Origin: Steromphala cineraria
Lineage: Eukaryota; Mollusca; Gastropoda; Trochida; Trochidae
Direction: 5' to 3'
DNA: 64,000 nt
Assembly: GCA_916613615.1 (NCBI GenBank)
Contig: OU744726.1
Location: forward strand, 64,496,987-64,560,986
The notes beneath the pieces were generated by a model. It did no database searches. It was given only the letters and a program-made list of their open reading frames with translations, and was not told where the DNA came from. The position numbers and the translations under genes are program-made. This document shows positions 36,901 to 47,532 of this stretch, in pieces (the stretch's first letter is position 1; the number at the start of each line of letters is the position of its first letter).

Positions 36901-39900
36901 TGCAGCTCCTGCCAATAGTTCTGCTTCTGCTTCTGCAGCTGCCTCTGCTCTAGCCTTGGCTTCAGTCTCCTTTTGCCTTTCAATGAAGTTATTAACAATT
37001 TTACTTCGTTTGTATCATGAGGTTTTGCAAATAAGTTATTTGATATTGTTCTCACTTGTGCTAGATTGTACTTTTAGAATTATCTTAAGAAGGCTAATCT
37101 TGTTTATTATTCAATAACAATATTTTAGCAAAAAGTCAGTGCCATTGTTTTAGTACGTCTTGATATCGACTTCTTCATTTTGATGAAAATTATCTTTTAG
37201 AGAACAGACTTAAAACAACTTTGCTGAGGAAGAAAAAAGCACACGCAAGTGGATGCTAAACAAATCCCAATTCTTTACACCATGAACTGTATAAAGTAAA
37301 ATCATTGATCAATATCTTAAGACTCACTGTTTCCTCTTCCTCTTCATGTCATCGTATTTATCCCCAAACTTGGCTCTCATCCTCTGTTCCCTCTCCTGTC
37401 TTCTCCTCTCCTTCTTCTCCAGATATTCCTTCCTCTCTTCCTCTGTCATGGCCGACAGGTCCACATCATCGTCGTCACTGGAGTCGCTGAAGTAGTTGTC
37501 CTCGTTGATGCCTGTGAGTAAAGAGTTCCGGTGGGACCGGATGCCAGCTGTGGGCATGTCCGGAAGTTGAAGGTCTAGGTTCTTGTCCTCTTGGGTGGTG
37601 TTCTTCTGAGAAGTCCTCTTCTTAAGAGGAAACCCTTCGAGGGCTTCTTCAATCCAGGGCTTTTCTTTGTCTCCTTCCTTCTTTAGCGGTTGGCCTCGTC
37701 GCATGGGGCGTTCAATCATCTTCTGTAGACGTTTTAGGTCCCTCTTGTTTTTGGCTCGTTCCTGTTCACTGTGAATTGAAGTTTGTCACTAACATCAGAC
37801 TCAATCAACAAGCATTTAATAACCTTTAGTTTTGGTAAAATAAATCAATAATATGAATTACACAAGCATTTGCAATATGAAATTTGGTCACCTAGAAAAT
37901 ATGATTGTGTTACCAAATTTTATGTAAAGTGACATTATGTTTACTTGTATGACTATCAATGAGGTGATCATGTAATAATTTACATGTCTTTCAAAATGTA
38001 ATTTTGCTTTCTTCAGTTGCATCAGTTGTGTAATTTACACAAGCATTTCTATTCGATTTCAACAGACCTAGGATCATAAGTTACACATATCCACGTATAT
38101 CACCAAAGAACCAGTGCTTAAACGCAAATAAACCACATATAAGCATCCATTAAATGAGCTCTGAAATATGCCTTAATCTCGTCATCACCTAAAGTTTTGT
38201 CATAAAATAGATATGTTACACTTGATATATATACTTACTCGTCTTCATCGGATCCGATAGAACCTAAACAGAGAACAGAAATTATCATGACACTAAATTT
38301 TACTGTCATTTTATTCAATCTACCATTAATATAATTATTTGCCTAAAACATAATCTTTTGACACATCAAGCTGAGAAAAATATTTGTCCAAATGGGAAGA
38401 GAATCTTAGGTTTAGATATCGTTGAGTTTGATATATATGTTTATAGTTTCAATGCATGTGTGAAACTAACGGGGAAAGTTTTAAAAATGTATATTGTCAT
38501 GCAAGACTCGGTATTGAATTATTAAGATTTAAGACTGGGTATTGGATTATTAAGATTTAAAAATATATATAGTCCATCCAGAAACCGTTATGGCCGTTCT
38601 CAAAAAAGGGAAATAAGCTTACATTCACTGACATATAATGTTTTATAAGATTTATTGGTCTTTCGCTACTTCCGAATCCAAAATACCCCAACGCTGCTTT
38701 CCACAATCATAACAAATGACGTTTTTCATTTTTGTTAAGAGAAAAGTTATGAAATAGTAATAATCATATAAAGAATGCTGATCATGTTTGGCCCACCTCT
38801 TCTTAGCCTAATACTCTCTTCATCGCTCAGCCCAGGAGACATGTACGGTTCAGGAGTGCCGTAGCCAATGATATTGCCGTCATCGTCCCTCAAAACCTTC
38901 CTTTTAAACCGGCGTCTGGTCCCACCTTCACTGACTTCACTTAACACAGAGAAAGATCGCAGCTGTTCCTCATATTTCACTTCCTGTGTCGCGACAAACT
39001 CTTCCGGCAGCCATGCTGGTCGAATCTTTTCTTCATCCCGACTTTCTTTACGTTTTTTCTTTCCATATCTCATCCTGTTTTGGGCTTCCAATATGTCACG
39101 CTTTTCTTTCAATATTTGCTGAACTTCATCGTCTTCATCGCACGATTCACTGTCACTGTAGGTGCCGTCATCATGGCGTCGACGTCGTTTGACGTGCCGC
39201 GTTCCGCCGTCACTGACGTAAGAGTAGAAACTTTGCGCGCTATTGATGGCCTCCCTTTGTCCGTAATATTCTAGTTTATCTGTTAGCGTGTGTTCAAGCT
39301 GCAAAGAGATGTGTCAAGATCTTAGCGCGACGTTATCTAAAATGACGTTTCGTTTCAATAAACGTAGTTTTCTATTGACGTAGTATTTTGGTCATGTTTG
39401 TACGCCAGTAAAATCTTTGTGATTACTTTTTCTATTGTTCAATTCTTGTGTTAACCATTTCATGATTATATTTAGTAGGGAAATCATGTGTTTGTGTTAA
39501 TATGAGGTCAAAATAGGTTGTTCTGAAATATGCATGAATAATTAAACCGTAACACATGTAAACAAGAATCACTCTTTATCTTAAAGGGGAAAAAAGAATT
39601 TTAAAAACATTTACTCTTTACTCATGATTACAAAAGCAACCCACCTCCATATCGGTAAGTACAACATCTGATTGTTGTTGTAGGCTCACATCCAAATTCG
39701 TTGTTTCTATTTTTTCTATTGTCGATACCTTGGATTCTCTTCGTTTGGCTCTGCTTCCGGCCTTTCCACGATTTGATATGCTTCTAGTAGAGTAAATTGA
39801 TAACATTGAAATTTTTATTAATTAGAAATTGGTAAGTAATTTGTCATGTTATAGTAGTTTTCAAGTACAAGATTATTTTATTATGCTGTAAAAGGCATTG

Positions 39901-41745
39901 ACCAAACAATTATAGTAAGACTTCATGAAACTTTTATATCATACAGAAGGGATTTTTGGTATAAATGTATCTCTGCCGATACGTAATCTCTCTGTCATCA
40001 TGTGAGTATAGAAATATTGTTTATGTTTATTCGTCTAGTTATCTAAAACAGCTTACCCTTTTTTCTTGTTCTTTCCCACTTTGCGACCTAAAATGTACAA
40101 CAAACAGGAATATCTTTACAATGAACAATGTAATTGCATTTTTGAAAACTGAAATGTATCGTCGGACACTATAGATTCAATTTCGTAGATTTTCTTTTCA
40201 TCATTTGATGTTCGTTGACCAGAATATGAATCGTTTCCTTGCTGGTTAAACATACATTTCTTTGAATTGAATATAGATTGTTTTGAATCTAACATCAATA
40301 GTTCTATAGAGGTAAGTATTGTAATTATCAAAGTACCAGGTTTATTTCATCGAGTGTCATGGGTGAAATATTAACTTAACCAATGTCACGAGATGAAATA
40401 AATCTGGTATTCGGAAACCTACATTACGTAATTCTATTTATTTTATGATTTTTACTGAAACATGTAATTTTAATTACTTTAAAACTGCCAATCCCCCGGC
40501 ACTTGACCAGTGACGATATAATATGTCGTAACCGGTCACAGTGAAAATATATATATAAGATATCGTCACTGTAGCCTGATAGACATTTCATTTCACTGAT
40601 TTAACCCAGTATTTCATTGCTGATCATATTATACAAATCTTTTATATGATGTTCTGCATCATTATTCTTTGTGCAAAGCGATGATGTTAAAGTACTCGTA
40701 ATATCGATAATTCAATCAGTGATTACACATCAATAATATCGTTTCGAAACGATCTCATTATCGAAGATTTTAATCCTCTTGACTGAGTTTCCAATACATC
40801 TATATAAACATCTTACTCTAATGTGTTTGAACGGAGAGTTAATCTGACCAAAATAAAAAAGGATGGAACCTTGGCGTGATCACTTCCAAAGCAGTTCATA
40901 AAACTTCCTGTTCTTACACCAGCTCGATTGAAGTGACTGAACAATCACTAGGTTAATCTACACAAGCCAATCTACTGTCTACACAAGAATGCACATGGGT
41001 GATGTACTGTAAACTTCTTTTGGATCAGTAAGATATAATCGTATCGTTATTTAGCCAATCAAATGGTAGGTAATCGATTGTAAGCAATATAGTTCTCTCT
41101 GAAGCACGAGATGTTGTCCCGTTATTGTAAATCACAGCATTAAGGTCCAATGAATGATCGTAACTCCGTAGTTTATAGCATAACGCCTCATTGGTAAAGT
41201 GAAGTAATTCTTCTAATAAAGTTCATTGATTACGAATTATTCGTAATAAAGTTAAGATTCTTCAAAGAGATGATGTGTGGAAAGAGGGCAACAGAACAGT
41301 TAATAAAGATGTTTATTGAAACTGTTCTTAAAAAATATTGGTGTAACCAAAATAATTTTTGATTCTTTTTGCCTTTCGAAATACAGTTTTTAAATACAGA
41401 TTTTTTTACCATGCCAGGTGCATTTAATTGTATAATTCGGGTATTGAATAAATTGTTAAATTTTGGATATGAGGATAACCATATAACTTACAAAATAGTA
41501 AACAGGTTAATTGAATGGTTGGATTTATCAGAATTATATCAAATACTATTGCAGATAATGTTATAGGCTATCATTTTGTTACTTACAAACGCTTTCATTT
41601 ATTAGATATTGTTTAAACAAAGGACAGCAGTGAGAAACGTGTTTTCCATAAAGGAATATAAAAGAACACTGCCATCGCTAAAATTGTTAGAATAAGGACA
41701 TAATCTAAAACTTCATCAAAGTATATACAAACCTGTGAACGTCAT
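27980..41745 (-). CDS. Gene 1: long paralogue, coiled-coil/charged N-terminus with degenerate EF-hand C-terminus
   Basis: Twenty coding exons in transcription order: 41733-41745 (tentative ATG), 40057-40087, 39645-39783, 38797-39298, 38239-38263, 37328-37768, 36725-36976, 36438-36484, 36262-36333, 35830-35858, 35547-35580, 34921-34965, 34251-34408, 33741-33873, 31576-31710, 30893-31083, 30095-30180, 29354-29570, 28671-28945, 27980-28052. Every junction has GT-AG and matching phase; the sum is about 965 residues. Residues 1-470 are basic, acidic and coiled-coil. Residues 545-640 include LRKLGIDPKLSKEEI. Residues 750-880 resemble paired EF-hands without calcium-binding acids. The protein ends in an acidic tail and MIY. 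The family is not recognised; the composition suggests a cytoskeletal or axonemal scaffold (inference). Uncertain points are exon 1 and the 5' edge of the exon ending at 36976 (acceptor AAAG, with an alternative about 20 bases upstream). Confidence 0.82.
28671..28945 (-). CDS. Gene 1 exon 19: conserved ISFLDYMCYIPLF motif
   Basis: The exon is 275 nt for residues about 851-941, entering at CTGTTCCAG in phase 0 and leaving at GTATGC in phase 2. It opens ISFLDYMCYIPLFMSMHDNI then CDNPLDMS, the best-conserved block of the pair. It continues into a proline/arginine linker and a lysine-rich helix (KKEHVKILEKYAE). The last exon 27980-28052 adds LPDIDTFDK and an aspartate tail. Gene 2's equivalent exon is three bases longer. 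Confidence 0.88.
29354..29570 (-). CDS. Gene 1 exon 18: degenerate EF-hand core
   Basis: The exon is 217 nt (phase 2 in, phase 0 out) for residues about 778-850. It has the helix-loop-helix spacing of an EF-hand (LYKAMFYHNVKVD, loop RRSNFITAESL, helix KIELIAGGLSW). The loop keeps the central isoleucine but lacks the acidic ligands at positions 3, 5 and 12, so calcium binding is unlikely. Gene 2 has an exon of identical length at 47248-47464; by hand count 44 of 68 aligned residues are identical. Confidence 0.88.
30320..30940 (-). repeat. 82-bp tandem array of a gene 1 splice donor inside its intron
   Basis: Starting from exon 16's 3' edge at 30893, the sequence CAATAAACAG-ACCTTGAGGACATAATG (plus strand) and the following 50 bases recur toward lower coordinates. 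CAATAA-type anchors lie at 30881, 30799, 30717, 30635, 30566, 30484, about 30405 and 30325. Most steps are 82 bp. On the coding strand each unit carries ATGCATTATGTCCTCAAG with GTCTGT, so exon end plus donor is duplicated, with growing decay away from the exon. Confidence 0.88.
30893..31083 (-). CDS. Gene 1 exon 16, fused relative to gene 2
   Basis: The exon is 191 nt for residues about 686-749 (ASIDFLSHYRLVDPERLEGY through MTSKQMHYVLK). In gene 2 the same protein segment is split by an intron between 50535 and 49649. The donor is the weak-looking AAG|GTCTGT. About 80-bp copies of its donor end are repeated in the downstream intron (30320-30940). The segment is alpha-helical and precedes the EF-hand-like exons. 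Confidence 0.87.
31640..32115 (-). repeat. 164-bp tandem triplication of a gene 1 exon start and its acceptor
   Basis: The exon 31576-31710 and its upstream intron are partly repeated at steps of 164 bp, with CGCTT anchors at 31641, 31805 and 31969. Copy 2 keeps the acceptor and the codons KGPRRVNILMRKGGEVL unchanged but loses the exon's 3' part. Copy 3 has lost the acceptor AG and carries several substitutions. Confidence 0.9.
37328..37768 (-). CDS. Gene 1 exon 6: charged coiled-coil segment
   Basis: The exon of 441 nt covers residues about 237-383. It begins EQERAKNKRDLKRLQKM. An aspartate cluster (DNYFSDSSDDDDVDLSAM) follows, and a strongly helical TEEERKEYLEKKERRRQERE run ends in KYDDMKRKRK. 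The donor CA|GTGAGT leaves phase 2, consistent with the following exon at 36976-36725, which is also glutamate-alanine rich. Such composition is typical of single alpha-helix or coiled-coil regions. Confidence 0.85.
38797..39298 (-). CDS. Gene 1 exon 4, largest exon: basic and acidic linker
   Basis: The exon of 502 nt starts after TTTGCAG (phase 0) and ends at GTGGGC (phase 1), giving residues about 62-229. It contains two related motifs, SDGGTRHVKRRRR with HDDGTY, and SEGGTRRRFKRKV with LRDDDGN. This suggests an internal duplication of a G-G-T-R plus basic plus D-D-G unit. A helical acidic stretch (VQQILKEKRDILEAQNRMRY) lies between. No counterpart is present in gene 2. The upstream exon 39645-39783 ends in LTDME and is rich in basic residues. 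Confidence 0.85.
40330..40640. repeat. Hairpin element within the gene 1 first intron
   Basis: An inverted repeat with CAGGTTTATTTCATCGAGTG and CACGAGATGAAATAAATCTG spans about 40333-40411. It is followed by CCGGCACTTGACCAGTGACG and TTTCATTTCACTGAT sequence that matches 18510-18795 and the last part of the element at 5340-5765. It has no TGACGTCA cluster. Confidence 0.68.
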
Positions 41746-43833
41746 TAAGAATGCATCATTAGAGAAAACGGTTGCTTCAAACTCTTGTCTCTGATTGTTT
41801 CATCAACGTTAAGGTGCAGCAAATGTTGAAACAAGTGTAAGTGTAAAATGTTTCATGAAAGTTGTCGTGTAAATTTCTTGAACGTTTTAAACGTGTTGAA
41901 AGATATATAAACCAATGTGAACGTGTTGAAATACTTGATGAAAGTGAATATTGTATAAAGTGCTCCACAAAAGTGCTCGTAGTCTAGACCGAGTGAAAAA
42001 ACAATTTGAAAGATTCATCAAGATAAAATTAGTGATTCAAAAGCGTTCACAAAAATACTATGCTTAAAAATATTTGACAGATAGATATACGTCATATATT
42101 TCTATTGATGGAAAACCCTTTTTGGGTTTTTGACTACTTCAACACAGTTAATGTGCTACAAATACTTTTTACACTTTGTGCAAGTGAACGTTTGTAAAAT
42201 GCTTTAATGTTTAGATACTCCAACAAGTTGAACGTTACTTCACAAATTAAACAAAGTTAACGTATTTAGAACGTTTATACCAAAGTGTACGTCTTGTGCA
42301 ATCATTCAATATGTGATTTGCAAACTCACTTGTGCAATTGTTAGTAGATGAATGACAATTTGACTATGCTGTTAAGGTACATTGTGTGTGCAATCAACTC
42401 CACCTGTATTCGGCCATTTGACAAACAAAAACAAGGACAATCATGATGATATATTTTATTGTTCACTCCTTCAAACACGTATCAAAAGGTACATTGGCAC
42501 GGTGGAAATGGACGGAAATTTATAGGAAATCCTTATCACAGTCTTCTGCTTCTGGAAAATATGAACTTTATATAGAATAATAATAATACAAAATCTAGAT
42601 TTTCGAAGCTCTCTTAGTGGTATTATTGTCGTAAGTAACAATGGCTTACGGCTAGCCTGCCTCTTAGAGGTCTTCAAAAATCTAGGCCTAACCCTTCATG
42701 TTCAAACAAACTATATACATATAAACTGTCACACATGATAGATGAATTTGTCACCACAATAGAACTTCAAAGAGAAAACACAGCAAAAGTATTGTTATAT
42801 ACACAATTCATAATACGCAATTCATAATAATATTAATAATAGTTATAATTAAAATAATAATAACATATACAGCGCAGATTTGTTCCCAAGTCATAATTTA
42901 AAGCCGTGAGGTTCATTGTACGAATGTTTTACATTCGTAAAATATATGTTTAATTAACATGAATTCATTTATCCAAACACTGAATGTCGATTTAGTGTGA
43001 ATTCATCAATTGTTGTCGAAGGTTGTCAAATAGAAGAACATTCTCCTGATTCCCGACTTATTCGCACAATACTTACAAATGACCATCCGTGATAAATCTG
43101 CCCTTTGGAAGACTTACTTATCCACACTACAGTAATGTAACGCTTGATATGAATATTTCCACTGATATAACATGTAAATACATCAGTTCAGGATATTCAC
43201 TTGGATTGGAAATTCACAGCAACACATGAACAAGTAATATCACAGATACAGATAAACCTAGCACTTCAAACGTTATGACGTCATGTTTTACTTTTTGATA
43301 TATCAATCAACTTATGGAAAACAACCAACAATCAGTTCCCAATACAAATATCCATAATTGATATATTGATATATTAGCACCTTTTCACACTCTCACAAGT
43401 GAAATAAATTATTAGTGTCTGTACAAAATGTATGTAAGGCTAAATTCAGCCTTTGGGACAGAAATTTCACTACAACAGCCTTGACGAAATCTTTTTCTAA
43501 AATCTGATGACTCTTCTTAATCGGACCACTCCTACGCATTGTGCTGTCTTCAAGCCAATCAGAGAAGTTGTAAGGAAATCGCCATTACTTCGGCTTGCAT
43601 GTTGGCCTATGGATGGCTGAATCTAAGATATTACATCTATTTTGTTTAAAATAAATACAAAACTACATCTATGGCCCATGTTTTACTGGTAATGACTATA
43701 TGGAGACTACTTCCCTGTTTGAAGAAAAACAATCTAGGACAAAAAGTAAACATTCCTTCGAAAAGTGATAATAATGTCTCTGGTATACAGCTTCAGTGTT
43801 CATTTTTTGAGTTTTTAAGCGTAGTTATTGTTG
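41746..43833. other. Spacer between the two paralogues
   Basis: About 2.1 kb between the gene 2 stop and the tentative gene 1 start. AATAAA on the minus strand at 42455-42460 is a candidate polyadenylation signal for gene 2, though it implies a long 3' UTR. One TGACGTCA lies near 43276. No exons recognised. Confidence 0.5.
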
Positions 43834-46800
43834 TCATCCCAAACTTGAGGTGGAACGAGGTGTAGAGGGAGCTGATTCAAGGATCTTTGGTAATCTGAAA
43901 GTAATGCGATGATTATTTGATCACTAACATCAAATATAAGGTTAATGATATCTGAATTAGAAAGAATTCTATGGATTTGTCAACTTCTTAATTACAAGAG
44001 TGCAAAATTAAAGTTTCGGTGTAGATTCTAAAACCGTTTTCAAGCAAATAATACTGGACATGATGATGGGGAATTATATATACATAAATGGAGAATAAGT
44101 TGATGTAATTGAGTAGCAATAAATAGACATACTATTCCACTCCTGTTGTATGCTTACAAGGAGACATGCTTATGAGACATGAACATTGATTAGAACTGTC
44201 TTATTATAAATGTCCAAAAATATACAACGAGAGTTGGAAAGGGCCTATTATTTACATACTTTAGAACTAAAACAGTGTTACGTTTACATTGTAAACTTCT
44301 GGACATTTTTGCGAAACCAAGTAAATTCTGTATCAGCCAGTGTTTTCCCAGTTTTTACTTGTAGGAAATTGTTACTATCTTATATATCCCTATTTACTGA
44401 CGTGATGATTTGATTTATTTCAACAGGGACATGTATCACTTAAAAGGAGCGTTGAAACGACACACTACTATAATAAGGAGAGAAGTAGAGTAGGGTAGTA
44501 TATGTATTACCTACGAGGGTAGTCATATCGAGGTTCATATTTTTCATATGTTGCCCTAGGTCAAAAATTCACTTTTATTAGTGACGTCACGTCATAAACA
44601 ATGTGTTGACGTCACGGTTTAACTATGACGTCACAATCACGGCGGCGGCCAGTCCGCCTATGCTGAGAGGTAGGTTTTTGGTGAATTTCTTTAATTTTTC
44701 TCCCGCTCGGAAAGTACTAATATTTAGCCACCCGTGTCATAAACATAGTATGTCATGAACACTCATAAAATATCCTCTATATATCATTCTAACCCTATTT
44801 CTAAGCGATACATGTCCCTGTTATTCCACTCACGTTGTATACTTCTGAACCATCTCCCTGTTCTCCTTCTTGATATCCTCGATGTCCACTTTTCCATCTA
44901 ACAGGTCCTGGGCCTGTTCACGAAGCTGGTAGGGAGACTCCTTGCTCATTGGTTGACCCAGCGGGTTCATGTCCCTCTGGCGGTGACCCCCAGACGGCTT
45001 CCGGAGCATGCCATCGTACTTGTCGGACGACATATCGAGAGGGTTGTCGCAGATGTTGTCATGCATTGACAGGAAGAGGGGGATGTAGCAGATATAGTCA
45101 AGGAAAGATATCTGAAAGAATATTGGTATATTTACAATAATAGAGGAATGTAGCAGACATAGTCCAGGAAAGATATCTGAAAGAATATGGGCCTATTTGA
45201 CAAGAATAGAGGAATGTAGCACATGAAGTCAAGATAGGATATCTTGAATAATATGGGTCTATTTCACAAGAATAGAGGAATGTAGCACATGAAGACAAGA
45301 TAAGATATCTGAAAGAATATGGGTCTATTTCAAGAATAGAGGAATGTAGCACATGAAGTCAAGATAAGATATCTGGAATAATATGGGTCTATTTCACAAG
45401 AATAGAAGAATGTAGCACATGAAGTCGAGAAGAGATATCTGGAATAATATGGGTCTATTTCAAGAATAGAGGAATGTAGCACATGAATACAAGATAAGAT
45501 ATCTGAAAGAATATGGGCCTATTTCAAGAATAGAGGAATGTAGCACATGAAGTCAAGATAAGATATCTGAAAGAATATGGGTCTATTTCAAGAATAGAGG
45601 AATGTAGCACATAAAGACAAGACAAGATATCTGAAAGAATATGGGTCTATTTCAAGAATAAAGGAATGTAGCACATGAATACAAGATAAGATATCTGAAA
45701 GAATATGGGCCTATTTCAAGAATAGAGGAATGTAGCACATGAATACAAGATAAGATATCTGAAAGAATATGGGCCTATTTCAAGAATAGAGGAATGTAGC
45801 ACATGAATACAAGATAAGATATCTGAAAGAATATGGGCCTATTTCAAGAATAGAGGAATGTAGCACATGAATACAAGATATGATATCTGAAAGAATATGG
45901 GTCTATTTCAAGAATAGAGGAATGTAGCACATGAAGACAAGACAAGATATCTGAAAGAATATTGGCCTATTTCAAGAATAGAGGAATGTAGCACATGAAG
46001 ACAAGACAAGTTATCTGAAAGAATATGGGCCTATTTCAAGAATAAAGGAATGTAGCACATGAAGACAAGATAAGATATCTGAAAGAATATGGGCCTATTT
46101 CAAGAATAGAGGAATGTAGCACATGAAGTCAAGATAAGATATCTGAAAGAATATGGGCCTATTTCAAGAATAGAGGAATGTAGCACATGAATACAAGATA
46201 AGATATCTGAAAGAATATGAGCCTATTTCAAGAATAGAGGAATGTAGCACATGAATACAAGATATGATATCTGAAAGAATATGGGTCTATTTCAAGAATA
46301 GAGGAATGTAGCACATGAAGACAAGACAAGATATCTGAAAGAATATGGGTCTATTTCAAGAATAGAGGAATGTAGCACATGAAGACAAGACAAGTTATCT
46401 GAAAGAATATGGGCCTATTTCAAGAATAAAGGAATGTAGCACATGAAGACAAGATAAGATATCTGAAAGAATATGGGCCTATTTCAAGAATAGAGGAATG
46501 TAGCACATGAAGTCAAGATAAGATATCTGAAAGAATATGGGCCTATTTCAAGAATAGAGGAATGTAGCACATGAATACAAGATAAGATATCTGAAAGAAT
46601 ATGGGCCTATTTCAAGAATAGAGGAATGTAGCACATGAAGTCAAGATAAGATATCTGAAAAAAATATGACTCTTTTTAATAAGAAGACATGTATGTAGCA
46701 GATGTAATCAAGGAAAGATTTGTGCAAACATATGAGTCAATTTAGCGTATTGCTCGTTGGTTCTGTTCTGCATGGTCCTGTTTCATGATTAACGGCATTA

Positions 46801-47494
46801 CTCGGCAAACCTGTGCTGAATGTGCAAACCCATGAATGTGCTGTTTGGTTCTAAAGAGCTGTCTGCATAAAATCATATAATGATTTCCTGTGATTATCGT
46901 AGTTTTAAAAATATCTCTTTTTCACAAACAATTTAAAGGTTATTAAAACAATGTATCATTTAGTTTGTATCGAAATTATATAATGTCGAAACGAAGAGAG
47001 TACAGTTAGAAAGATCAAATCAAAGACCATTTCTTCATATATATATAGTATAAATAGAGTATTTATATTATAAATAGCGCGCGTATCCATCCACTCTGGG
47101 TCGCCCAAGGCGCTTACATTGTTTCCCCTGTCCTTTTCTTCAGCGAAAAAAATAGAGAACAGTTCTAGTTAAACTGATAAAAGCATAAGGCTGATGCCCA
47201 ATGGTTCAATATTGATACTTATTAATGATAAGAGAATAACGAGGAACCTCATTGAAGTAGTTTGGTTGTAGACGTTCCATGATGTATTCTTGTTGTTTCC
47301 AGTTGAGCCCACCAGCGATCAGTTCAATCCTTAGAGAATCAGCCTTGATGAAGTTTGAGTTCCGATCTGAATTAACGTTGCAGTAGAACATCGCCTTGTA
47401 GAGGTCCATCTTCCTCTGGATATCAAGCAGGTCGCAGATCTCGATCAGGTGTTTAGCTACAGGGCTGTAGGAAGTAAGTAAATAATGATAATAC

Positions 47495-47532
<38 letters not shown>

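Noticed and set aside
36777..37117. Alanine/serine-rich plus-strand frame and an alternative minus frame near 37 kb
   Set aside because: They mirror the glutamate-alanine coding of the gene 1 exon 36725-36976 and do not agree with the splice phases on either side.
45098..45352. Minus-strand frame with repeated serine/cysteine/tyrosine peptides
   Set aside because: It is a different reading frame through the 62-bp acceptor array; the exon 12 frame gives the conserved ISYLDFMCYIPLF peptide and then a stop in each unit.
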